Shown piece after piece: positions 1 through 9,500 of a stretch of DNA of 64,000 nucleotides. The stretch spans positions 1 through 64,000 of the forward strand of contig CALFSX010000278.1 of NCBI GenBank assembly GCA_937916515.1. The letters are read 5' to 3'. The notes below the pieces were generated by a model. It was not told the DNA's origin and did not search any database. It was given only the letters and a program-made list of their open reading frames with translations. Numbering within the stretch: the first letter of the stretch is position 1; each line of letters begins with the position of its first letter. The DNA comes from an uncultured Planctomycetaceae bacterium (GTDB lineage: Bacteria > Planctomycetota > Planctomycetia > Planctomycetales > Planctomycetaceae). Position numbers and translations under genes: made by a program.

Positions 1-167
1 TACGTAGCGACGGGGGCAGTCATAGGTGGTGGCGGATCTGAGAAGGGTGGCCGGAGTTGGAGCGAGGGAAGAGCGAATCCCCGGGGTTTCCTTCGCAAGC
101 TCCGTCCAACCCCGGCCACCCATCGTCGAACATTGGCCGATCGGCCACAATCCGTGACTGCACCCGG

Positions 168-254
168 TAGCGACAACGGAGCGGCTCGGCGCATAGAACG
201 TTCCATGTCTTTCCGCATGCCACGCCAGCGGGTCAAGGGCGAAGCCCTTGCTAG
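168..254 (+). repeat. Dispersed hairpin repeat family A, module 2
   Basis: TAGCGACAACGGAGCGGCTCGGCG...GGGTCAAGGGCGAAGCCCTTGCTAG. Confidence 0.85.
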
Positions 255-2377
255 AACTTTCGCAGTTCGGTTTTTGAGGCTTTGCTTTCCTGTTCTTCGA
301 TTTGCATGTTTGTGATTTTCCAGAACCCGTCGCGTGGTTCAATGGAGAACAAGGCGCAGAACTGGTTCTGGCGTTCGTGAACATGTCCCCAGTGTTCCAC
401 CGTCCCGCTTACCGTCCAGCGACTTCGAAACTGGAACCCGGGCCATGCAATTTGTGGGTCGGCTGGTAATGCTTCTGCTTCGTCGATGTATTCGACGGCT
501 CGCACGCGAGCAACCGCGCCGCCCTGCTCTCGCATGGCCAGACTTTCTCGCAGTTGCAGATAGATGGTTTCCAGTAAGTCTCCGTCGACGGCAGTTTCCA
601 GCACTTCGTAAATGCGTGCTTCCGTTCCGAAGTCTAACGCTCGATAGGCTCCTTTGTGCAGCGTCTCGAAGACTTCGCGAGCTTCCTGTTCTGCGACGAT
701 TGGGCGTTCTTTGAAGGGATGTTCGATTTGCGGTCCGCCCATCGACAACAGAGCGCCAGCCACCAGAAATGCGGTTAACGCGCACTTGCCGAACGACCTG
801 CGACGAAACAGCAGCAAGGCAAACACCGCAAGCCCGCCCACGATACTGTAAGCGGGCACGGTCAGCATCGGAATGGGCGGCACTTTAGCGGCAACGGGTT
901 CGGCTGGTTGAGGCAGTGCGGATTCGTCAACTGTCCAGGTGAAGATGTTTTCTTCCGGCTTATTGAACACTGAAAATTCAAATCGACTCAGCTGATTTGG
1001 ATAGCTGAAAATGACAGAATTGATTTTGCGGACAACTGTTGGGTGGAACTTGTCCCAGATGATGTTGACATCGGTGACAGAATCGTCGGTGGTACGATAG
1101 GTCATAATGATGCCGACTCGACCATTGGCCAGGCTAACCTTTTGAGCGTCGGCTTGTTGAGCAAAGTCTTTCAGGTCCAGTCCATAGAAGTCGATGCGAG
1201 TGAATTCCGGCAACACGGCAACGCCGTTAATTTTGGTGGGATTAACGCCGGTCAGCCAGTTCTTGATCAGCTCACGCACTCCATCCTGTTCGTCAATCTC
1301 CACAAACGCAGGATCTTTGTGTTCCAGAGGAAGAATGGTTTTCAGGTTGGCCAAAGGAATCAAAACTTCGTGGCGAACTTCTGCTGGTTCAATGTAGATA
1401 AAGGAATACACGCTGCTGTAACTGGTGATTCCCAAAGTGGCTTCGCGCTGTTTTTCGAACCACGCATCCCAGTCGGCGTCGGTGGCTTCGTCGCTTAACT
1501 GTTCGCCGCTCCAGTCGAATCGCAGAGTTTCTGAGGCTCCTGGTTTCAGGTTTTCGGTGTACGTCAGGTCGGTTCCGGATTGATGCAGAGTAAGCTTCAT
1601 TTCTGACGGGATGATGAAGTTCTCGTCGCTGATATCCTGTTGAATCGTCAGGAACTCGGGCGGCGCGTCGAAGGCAAATTCCAGCTCGTAGGTCGCCGTA
1701 TGCAGCATGAGTTCGGTAACGGGAATGCCTTCGTCCGGAATTTCAAACGGTTGCAGATCGGTCACTTTTCCCTTGTAAGCTTCTCCATTGGAATCTCGCA
1801 AAGTGATTTTTCGCAACAGAAAGTCGCGATGCAGTTCCAGACCTCGACGAAGCTCTTCCGGCGGAAGCATATCCATGTCGTCGGCTTCCAGGCCTTCAAA
1901 CAGAAACAGGTCTTCGGCAAACAGCTTCACTCGCATGCGAGCGTTGTTGCGAGTTACAAATATCTGAGCTTCTGTGACGGAAATCGGATGTCTGTTTACT
2001 GAAGCAGCTGTCGCGGTTGCCGGTTGACATACTTGCCATGCGACAGCCACGGCCAAAGTGATTGTCAACTGCTCAAACAGGCGACGCCATTGTCTAGACT
2101 TCTTAAAGCAGCGAACTTGTTCATGTTGCGGCAAATTTTTCTGAGCGACGTCGTCGCATTTTCGAGCGGTCGCTTTAATGGTCGGTAGCACGGCCTCGCT
2201 AGAGTCTTCCTCCCAATGATGCGCACACGGTGCGGGCGTATTGGCCGTAGCGACTACGGAGCGGCTTGGCGATTCGAAGGTCCGATGTCTTGCCGCCAGC
2301 CACGCCACTGGGTCAAGGACGCAGCCCTTGTTAGGTTTGAGGCAACCAAAGCACGTGGATTGACAAGAAATGGTCAT
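251..2377 (-). CDS. Hypothetical secreted/membrane protein; the N-terminal ~95 codons overlap a dispersed repeat, so the real start is probably downstream
   Basis: Long ORF with a C-terminal TM (MLTVPAYSIVGGLAVFALLLFRRR). The N-terminal segment is encoded by the repeat copy at 2113-2334. A signal-like TITLAVAVAWQVCQPATATAA begins just after it. Confidence 0.75.
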   Translation of the reverse strand: MTISCQSTCFGCLKPNKGCVLDPVAWLAARHRTFESPSRSVVATANTPAPCAHHWEEDSSEAVLPTIKATARKCDDVAQKNLPQHEQVRCFKKSRQWRRLFEQLTITLAVAVAWQVCQPATATAASVNRHPISVTEAQIFVTRNNARMRVKLFAEDLFLFEGLEADDMDMLPPEELRRGLELHRDFLLRKITLRDSNGEAYKGKVTDLQPFEIPDEGIPVTELMLHTATYELEFAFDAPPEFLTIQQDISDENFIIPSEMKLTLHQSGTDLTYTENLKPGASETLRFDWSGEQLSDEATDADWDAWFEKQREATLGITSYSSVYSFIYIEPAEVRHEVLIPLANLKTILPLEHKDPAFVEIDEQDGVRELIKNWLTGVNPTKINGVAVLPEFTRIDFYGLDLKDFAQQADAQKVSLANGRVGIIMTYRTTDDSVTDVNIIWDKFHPTVVRKINSVIFSYPNQLSRFEFSVFNKPEENIFTWTVDESALPQPAEPVAAKVPPIPMLTVPAYSIVGGLAVFALLLFRRRSFGKCALTAFLVAGALLSMGGPQIEHPFKERPIVAEQEAREVFETLHKGAYRALDFGTEARIYEVLETAVDGDLLETIYLQLRESLAMREQGGAVARVRAVEYIDEAEALPADPQIAWPGFQFRSRWTVSGTVEHWGHVHERQNQFCALFSIEPRDGFWKITNMQIEEQESKASKTELRKF
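2113..2334 (+). repeat. Family A repeat, modules 1+2
   Basis: AACTTGTTCATGTT...CTGAGCGACGTCGTCGC...GGTCAAGGACGCAGCCCTTGTTAG. Confidence 0.85.
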
Positions 2378-2993
2378 GTTGGCAGATCGACAGTGGCAGG
2401 ATTGAAATTTTGATTGTGCTGTACAGCATAGCCAAACAGCTGAGTCGCACCACCAATTCTGCGGTTTTGCCTGCGAATTGCCGGTTCAGTCAGCTTGCAG
2501 CCACAACTGCCAAAAATTAGTGCACGCTTCGATGGCACTTGTTCCTCCCGGCTTAACCAAACCGGCCAACGGTGTTACGTGTTGGCATGGATGCTTAGGA
2601 AATGAGCAAATGTGGGCGAAGGTGCTTACCACAGCAGACATCACGAACCTTGATGCCGATTTTGTGCACATGATGTAAACCACAGTGACACTGTGAAATC
2701 TACGGTTTTTCAAAGATCAACGCGGGCAGATCCTGTGAATTGTGCAGTGCCTTTGATGATTGGGCATGTGGTTTGCTTCCCGTACTTTCCGGGCAAGTTG
2801 CCTCACAAAGTCGCAAATCGCTGACTACAGCGTGCAGTCGAACCGCTTAGTGAGACCATCGTGCGGGCTGTTTTGCTTATTCGCTTGTGCGCCGAATTCG
2901 AATCGCCGTGCTTAAAGCGATCAGGGCTTTAATTCAGAATACAACTTCCAGTGTCGAACACGTTGGCTGTCACAGAAGTCAAGTCAAATCATC

Positions 2994-4262
2994 ATGATGA
3001 ACGAAGCAATTACTTTCATTCTGGCTGGCGGGGCTGGCACTCGATTGTTCCCTTTGACGGAAGATCGAGCGAAACCGGCGGTTCCTTTTGGTGGGCAGTA
3101 CCGCATCATCGATTTTACGTTAAGTAATTGTCTGCACTCCGGGCTTCGCAGAATTCTGGTGCTGCCGCAGTACAAATCTCATTCGATGATGAAGCATTTG
3201 CGAGACGGCTGGACAATCTTCAACCCATCGCTTGGTGAATACATCACTCCCGTTCCCCCGCAAATGCGGACCGATGGTTCGTGGTATCAGGGAACCGCAG
3301 ATGCGATCTTTCAGAACCTTTATCTGCTGGAACGCAGCGGAGCAGATAACGTGGTGATTCTTTCCGGCGACCACATTTATCGCATGGACTATGCGGAAAT
3401 GGTGCGGTTTCATAACGAATCCAGCGCCGGGTTGACGGTTGCGTGTATGGAAGTTTCTGAAGACGAAGCCAAAGGCTTTGGAGTGATATCCATAGACGAA
3501 CAACGTCGGATTGGCGCGTTCGATGAAAAGCCCGAACATCCTCAATCAATTCCCGGCAAACCAGGGCGATCGATGGCGTCGATGGGGATCTATGTTTTTC
3601 GCCGAGAAGTGTTGGTGGCGGCACTGCGGAAGGATCATGCCAACAAATTGTCTTCTCACGACTTCGGCAAAGATATTCTTCCAGAATTGATTCAGTCGGA
3701 AGCGGTCTATGCGTATCAATTCGGTGGAACTCAGGGGCGTGTCACCGCAGACGGATATTGGCGCGACGTCGGTACGGTGGATTCTTACTTCGAAGCGAAC
3801 ATGGATCTGCTGCGACCGGTTCCTCCATTGGACCTTTACCAACCCGATTGGCATATCAGAACCGCCAGCACGCGCAGTCCTCCTGCCAGGACCTGCAACG
3901 GTGCTGATGGAACAGAACCACGGTTGATCAATTCCATCATTTCTCCCGGCGCAATTGTCAGCGGTGCGAATGTGACGAATTCGATTTTGTCGCCGGATGT
4001 TCGAGTCGACAGTGGTGCTCAGGTTGTTGACAGCGTGCTGTTTGCTGGAGTTAGCGTGGGAGCCGGTTCACAGTTGTCACGCTGTATCGTTGATAAGGGT
4101 GTCACAATTCCCGCAGGAACAATGATAAACTTCGAATCGGCCGCTAACCTGCCGGGATGCGTGGTTTCTGAAAAGGGAATTGTTGTGATTCCGAAAGGTT
4201 TTTGCGACTGGAAACAACACGTCCGTCCGCCGCACATGGCTGTTACGGAAGTTGCGAAGTAA
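2994..4262 (+). CDS. glgC: Glucose-1-phosphate adenylyltransferase
   Basis: FILAGGAGTRLFPLTEDRAKPAVPFGGQYRIIDFTLSNC nucleotidyltransferase motif and a C-terminal left-handed beta-helix-like region. Confidence 0.96.
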   Translation: MMNEAITFILAGGAGTRLFPLTEDRAKPAVPFGGQYRIIDFTLSNCLHSGLRRILVLPQYKSHSMMKHLRDGWTIFNPSLGEYITPVPPQMRTDGSWYQGTADAIFQNLYLLERSGADNVVILSGDHIYRMDYAEMVRFHNESSAGLTVACMEVSEDEAKGFGVISIDEQRRIGAFDEKPEHPQSIPGKPGRSMASMGIYVFRREVLVAALRKDHANKLSSHDFGKDILPELIQSEAVYAYQFGGTQGRVTADGYWRDVGTVDSYFEANMDLLRPVPPLDLYQPDWHIRTASTRSPPARTCNGADGTEPRLINSIISPGAIVSGANVTNSILSPDVRVDSGAQVVDSVLFAGVSVGAGSQLSRCIVDKGVTIPAGTMINFESAANLPGCVVSEKGIVVIPKGFCDWKQHVRPPHMAVTEVAK

Positions 4263-4438
4263 GTCAGTTGAAGCCAGCAGAGAACTCTGCTTAGCGCAGG
4301 CAGGTTCTTGCGGGGAGAGCAGCCGATTCGCTGTTCGAAGGCCCATCAGGATTCTGCAATCCAGCATCAGGAATAGAATTCGATAGCTAACATTGGTAGC
4401 ATCAGGCGTGGGGTTACAGACGCCTTAAGGATGCAACA

Positions 4439-5521
4439 ATGGCTGACACGATTTACGACTTTCCGCCGACGATTTGGCAGGTGCAGGATTGGTCCTTTTC
4501 GCTTGTTCAGTTACTTGTGCTGTGTTTGTTGGTGGGTGCCGTAGGTTACCTGCTTTACGTGCACAGGGACATGACTCCCACACAGTCGAGAGTCACTGGG
4601 CTTGTCACGGGCTTCGTCCTGGCGATCGTCTTCGCCAATTGGCTTGTTGTCAATCGAGATGCTTCGGAAACATATCGCCCAATCTCCTTGGGTGACTACG
4701 TCGTTGCGACCGGTGTTCTGGTAGCGGCGTTATTGGCAGCGGCTGTGCTCTCCGTCAGTCTCTACAGAAACGGCGGCCTGGGTGAATTCACAGTGGGAAC
4801 AGCATTCACGATGATGATTGTGTTTGTTTTTATTGCGATCCTTTTACCAAGCGTGCAGTCATCCAGAGGTGCCGCTCGGCGTACTCAATGCAAAAACAAC
4901 CTGAAACAGCTTGGGTTGGCGATGCACAATTATCACGATGTTCACAACAGCTTTCCGCTGGCTGAATCGGGTGGCCCGCAGGATTCCTGGAGAGTCACGT
5001 TGCTGCCGTATGTTGAGCAGCGGGCATTGTTTGAACGCTATAATCAGGACCATGCGTGGGATTCACCGGAAAATATCGCATTGGCTTCAGAACACGTCTT
5101 TGCGTTCAGTTGCCCACAAATTCCAAAGGGGCGAGACCGAAATTCTGCGGGGCAGTTTCTTACGGCTTATGTTGCTCCCACAGGAAAAGGCACTGTGTTT
5201 GACGGCGCTACAACCACACAACTAAAGTCGATCACCGACGGCACCAGCAATACCTTGTTGATTATGGAAGCTCGCGGAACCAGCATCGTGTGGTCGGAAC
5301 CGCGCGATGTGGGAATTGCAACGAATCCTGTTTCTGTGAATGAGGGCACGAATCAGCTGGACGTGTCTGACAGCGTGCTGTCGTCGTACCATAGAGGAGG
5401 CGCTCAGGCGTTGCTGGCGGACGGTTCCGTCAGGTTCGTTAGTCAGAATATTGACCCGCAGGTGCTGCAGGCGCTGGTGACAAAAGCCGGTGGCGAAGAA
5501 TTGCCGGAAGATAGCTGGTAA
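4439..5521 (+). CDS. DUF1559-type protein with an N-terminal polytopic membrane extension
   Basis: ARRTQCKNNLKQLGLAMHNYHDVHNSFP and a C-terminal LLADGSVRFVSQNID motif; several hydrophobic segments precede the DUF1559 part. Confidence 0.85.
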   Translation: MADTIYDFPPTIWQVQDWSFSLVQLLVLCLLVGAVGYLLYVHRDMTPTQSRVTGLVTGFVLAIVFANWLVVNRDASETYRPISLGDYVVATGVLVAALLAAAVLSVSLYRNGGLGEFTVGTAFTMMIVFVFIAILLPSVQSSRGAARRTQCKNNLKQLGLAMHNYHDVHNSFPLAESGGPQDSWRVTLLPYVEQRALFERYNQDHAWDSPENIALASEHVFAFSCPQIPKGRDRNSAGQFLTAYVAPTGKGTVFDGATTTQLKSITDGTSNTLLIMEARGTSIVWSEPRDVGIATNPVSVNEGTNQLDVSDSVLSSYHRGGAQALLADGSVRFVSQNIDPQVLQALVTKAGGEELPEDSW

Positions 5522-5556
5522 ATCTGTGACGCCAAACAGAGGTGTTTACAGACAGA

Positions 5557-5780
5557 GTTAGACTGCTTATTGCGGGGGACTTGTTCACATTGAGTCAAGT
5601 TTTCTGAGCGACGTAGTGGCGTTTCTGAGCGTCAGCTCAAATGGTCAAAGGCACCGCCTCATTAGAGTGTGCACGGTGTGCAATCTTTTTTCGTAGCGAC
5701 AACGGAGCGGCTCGGCGATTCGAGCGTTCCACGTCTGTCTGCGTGCCACGCCACTGGGTCAAGGGCGAAGCCCTTGTTAG
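5557..5780 (+). repeat. Family A repeat, modules 1+2
   Basis: TTGTTCACATTGAGTCAAGTTTTCTGAGCGACGTAGTGGCG...AAGGGCGAAGCCCTTGTTAG. Confidence 0.9.
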
Positions 5781-5810
5781 GCCGATTGCTTACGTTGGAA
5801 ATTTAATTTC

Positions 5811-6257
5811 ATGAAGAAGACGTTGGGATTTTTGCTGGGACTGATTTTGCGAGTTGCCTTGTCGGTGGTGATCGCTTTGTGGGCGACTTCGCAGCTGTTT
5901 GTCATCTTTGGTGATATGGGCGTTCAGGGAAGGCGCGGTGTGGCCACGCTGGGCATTGGAGTGATGTCCAGCCGCGAAGGCATTTTGGTTTCCGTTTTAG
6001 ACAACGCAAAGCTAACCGGTACGCTGCGGTTGCTGAATGCTGATGACCCGAATGGTCCTGGAAACTGGGCCACGTTTACCGGGTCTTCCCGCAGCCATTG
6101 GTCGTTGTTTGGGCTGCATGTCTGGTTCAGAACTCGCCTGGCCGCGTTTCAAATGGCGATCAGTTTTCCAACCGCCGTTGTTTTATTGATTGCGTTGTAT
6201 TGGTTCAGCCGCCGTCTGGGCCGCACCCAGGCTCTTAACCGAAAATCGTTGAAGTAG
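5811..6257 (+). CDS. Hypothetical membrane protein
   Basis: 148-aa ORF with N- and C-terminal TM segments; starts 30 bp after a repeat copy; its stop codon lies in an inverted-repeat arm. Confidence 0.6.
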   Translation: MKKTLGFLLGLILRVALSVVIALWATSQLFVIFGDMGVQGRRGVATLGIGVMSSREGILVSVLDNAKLTGTLRLLNADDPNGPGNWATFTGSSRSHWSLFGLHVWFRTRLAAFQMAISFPTAVVLLIALYWFSRRLGRTQALNRKSLK

Positions 6258-6318
6258 GGTGTGCATCGCCCCCGAATTCGTTTGTGTTGTTGTGTCTGGT
6301 GGGCGGTGCCTACCCTAC
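6254..6318. repeat. Inverted repeat overlapping a stop codon
   Basis: GTAGGGTGTGCATCGCCC (6254-6271) and GGGCGGTGCCTACCCTAC (6301-6318), 15/18 complementary. Confidence 0.75.
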
Positions 6319-6331
6319 GGCTCGTAGCTTA

Positions 6332-6493
6332 TTACAGGCCGAAATCGTTGATCGCCACGATGGTAAAGTCGAAGTCATCTACGTTTCGTATTCCGAGCGG
6401 CTTCATGTAGACTGCCTGCGCAGCAAATTGCTTCTCTGCGCCGTTGGTGTCGGCCAGCGTAAAGCGATGATCAACCGGGCTGCTTCCACTCAT
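6332..6493 (-). CDS. Small hypothetical protein (53 aa), below the ORF-track cutoff
   Basis: Manual reverse-strand reading: MSGSSPVDHRFTLADTNGAEKQFAAQAVYMKPLGIRNVDDFDFTIVAINDFGL*. Confidence 0.45.
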   Translation of the reverse strand: MSGSSPVDHRFTLADTNGAEKQFAAQAVYMKPLGIRNVDDFDFTIVAINDFGL

Positions 6494-6527
6494 TTGCCAC
6501 AACCGCTGTCAAGCATATTTCCAACTC

Positions 6528-9500
6528 GTGTCCACCGGAACTTTATCAACAAAAATTCCCGAACTACGCCGAGCCGTTCGCCAGGCGGAAGACCGTGCGT
6601 TTTTGGTCGAACCGCGAGTTGTTCGCCGTATTATTCGCGAACAATACGGGTTCGCGCGCCTGTCAACTCGCATTCCTCACACAGACGTGCTGGTGGCAAA
6701 GGCGTTGGATATTCGTTCGCTTGCTCATCCGGACGAACTGGGGCTGGAAGACTTTTCGCAGCTGCCGACGTTGTCGATTCTGGTGGCTCAACCGGAAGAG
6801 CATGAACTGGAGCAACTGCCGCTGCAGGACCTGATGCAGCTGACATGGAGCCGCCTGTTTCATGGAGTCATTGATCTGCAACTGACTTTGGCCGCCAGCG
6901 ATGGGCGACTAAGTCGAGCTCGCGTGCAGGAAACGATTGATCAAATCGGGCAGGTGGAATTTGATGAAGCTCATTCCGTGCTGAAGTCGGAACTGAGATT
7001 GTTTCATCCGGATTCTCACGTTGAAGCTTATCGCGAATTCGTCGCCATCTATTTGCAGTTACTGCGATTTACGCCAGACCTGCTGCCCGTTTGGTTTCCT
7101 TCACTCAGCGACTCCAAACGCATTGTTTCAATTGTCGGTAGCCATTTCGACATTGAAGCGATGTTTAATAAGACTCGGCTGTATGGTGCAACCAGCCCGG
7201 ATCTGACGTCGGGAACCATCAAAGACGAAGACAAAGTTTCCAGCGAACGCCGCAGTTGGAGCGAAGGCGTTTCGTTCAAACCTTCCGCTCGACGTTACGC
7301 TGGATTGCTGAAAAAACGAGACCGCTGGAACGAACGCGGCAACACAGTGGCGGCCGGCGTTGCGGCCATGCAGGCGATTGAATCGGCAACCACGGAAGAC
7401 GAACGAGCCACAGCCCTGGCGGCGGCTCACGTAGACATGCAGTCTCTCTCGCAGCGTCTGCACGCCGCACTGAATTTTGACGAAACCGATCTGGACGACT
7501 GGCAGAAGTCGTTGTGGGAATTGCTGCAGAACTCGCCCCACGGTTTCTGGAACGCCGATAAAAAACTGCTGTACGACCTGCAGAAAGTTTGTCTGGATCA
7601 CGAACGCACCATTTATCAGGTGGACCTGGTGAAATGGGTTGTTTCTCGCGGCAAACGGCCTTTGCGGCGGCCGCTGACCAACGTGCGCGAAGTGATGATG
7701 GCCAAGCATCTGGCCAGTAGCGCGTCGCGACTGGTGTCTGTCAGATTATCAGGCGCCGAACGAGAACGCTTGTCACGGCTGATTCATGCGGCAGCGGACC
7801 TTGCCGAAGAACAAATGCGAGAACGCATGCGATCGGTCGTTCGTGAGACCATTTTGCAGGTCGGACTGGCTCCGAAAAGCATTCCAGAATCGGTTGCTTT
7901 GGATAAGATGGTTGAAGAATCGCTGGACTGCATTACCGAACGCGGCTATCTGACGATGGGATATCTGCGAGACGCCATCAGCCGCAACGACCTGAAGCTG
8001 CCCGATCTTAGCGACCCGAAAGACCTGATTCGAGGCGACCATTTACTGCGTTCTGACGACCGATTGGACGTGAGTCTGGACGGCGTTTATCGACGCGGCG
8101 AATTTTATCTTCGCTGGCTGCAGGTGGTCAGTTCCATGGCCTTTGGAACTCGCACCGGCCGCTTTCTGACAAAGTTTCTGGTGATCCCTTTCGGCGGCGC
8201 GATTGTGATTGTGGAAGGAGTGCAGCATTTTGTGAAAGTGCTGGTTGGATCTGAAGATACGGCAGCAACTTCCACCACTGAATCAGCAGAAGCCGCGGCA
8301 GAAACAAATGCGGGCAACCACCTGACGGCGACGGATTCAGAAGCCGGTGCAGCAACTGTTACCGAAGCGGGCGCAGAAGCGGGGGCCAGTGATTCGCTGG
8401 AAGTTGCCGCAATCGCAAACGATGACTCGCCCGTCGATGTTGACTTGGATGGCACGTTATTGGCTGCCGGTGATTTACTTGTTGAAGGCGATGCAGATCA
8501 GGCATCGCCCATCAATGGGTTGGCTGCTCTAACAGACGACGGCCAGCCGGTGGATTCCAGTGCCGACGCGGGCAACGTTGAACTAACCGGCACGCCCAGC
8601 GAATACCAGATACCCGTTGACGAAGTAATGGGGCAGCTGGAATTGCCGTTGATTCTGCTGGTCGGTTTTATACTGATGGCCGTGATTCATGTGGACTCGA
8701 TTCGAGCCGCATTTTTTGCGCTGCTGCGGTACGGTTTACGAGTTTTGCGAACCGTTTTGTACGATGTTCCGGCGGCCATCATCCGTATGCCGGCGATTCA
8801 GAAATTCTGGCGATCGCGTTTGTTTGTGAAAGTGCGGCGACACGTCACAAATCCGTTACTGATTGCGTGGGTCGGCTGTCAGGTTATTCCCGTTTTGCTG
8901 CGACTTCAGCCGCAGGACTGGCGACTGGTGCTGGTGGTCGCTCTGCTGCTTAGCCTGGCCCTGAATTCTCGGCTGGGCAGAGACACGGAAGAACTGACGG
9001 CAGAATGGCTGGCGAACGCCTGGCACGATCTGCGTTCGCGGTTCTTGATGGCGCTGCTTGATTGGGTGATGGACTTTTTTAAGTGGATTCTAAACACCGT
9101 TGAACGATTCATTTATGCCGTCGACGAATGGCTGCGATTTCATAGTGGAGAAACCTGGATCACGGTCGTTGTGAAGGCCATTTTAGGCGTGGCGTGGTCG
9201 TTTGTTTCGTTTCTGATCAGAATTTACGTCAACCTGCTGATCGAACCAACTCTGCATCCCGTGAAGCATTTTCCCGTTGTCACGGTGGCTCACAAATTGT
9301 TCCTGCCAGTGATTTTGATTCTGGAACATTACATGCGCAGCAACTTGACGCCCTATATTGGGCTGCCGCTGGCAGGTTTGGTGACTTGGTTTAATATCGC
9401 ATTTTTGCCGGGGATCTTTGGATTTCTTGTTTGGGAGCTGAAGGAAAACTGGCGACTGTACGCGTCTAATCGAGTTCCCACGTTGCGGCCCGTGGCCATC

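Noticed and set aside
20-223. 67-aa minus ORF MACGKTWNVLCAEPLRCRYRVQ
   Set aside because: Largely a translation of repeat family A (compare the ORF at 25950: MAGGKTWNVRIAEPLRCRYE); not a gene.
334-785. ORFs 334..714 (+) and 339..785 (-)
   Set aside because: Arg/Ser-rich shadow frames of the 251-2377 gene, with no recognisable motifs.
7128-7709. 193-aa minus ORF inside the 1255-aa gene
   Set aside because: Antisense shadow ORF; the plus frame is continuous and protein-like.
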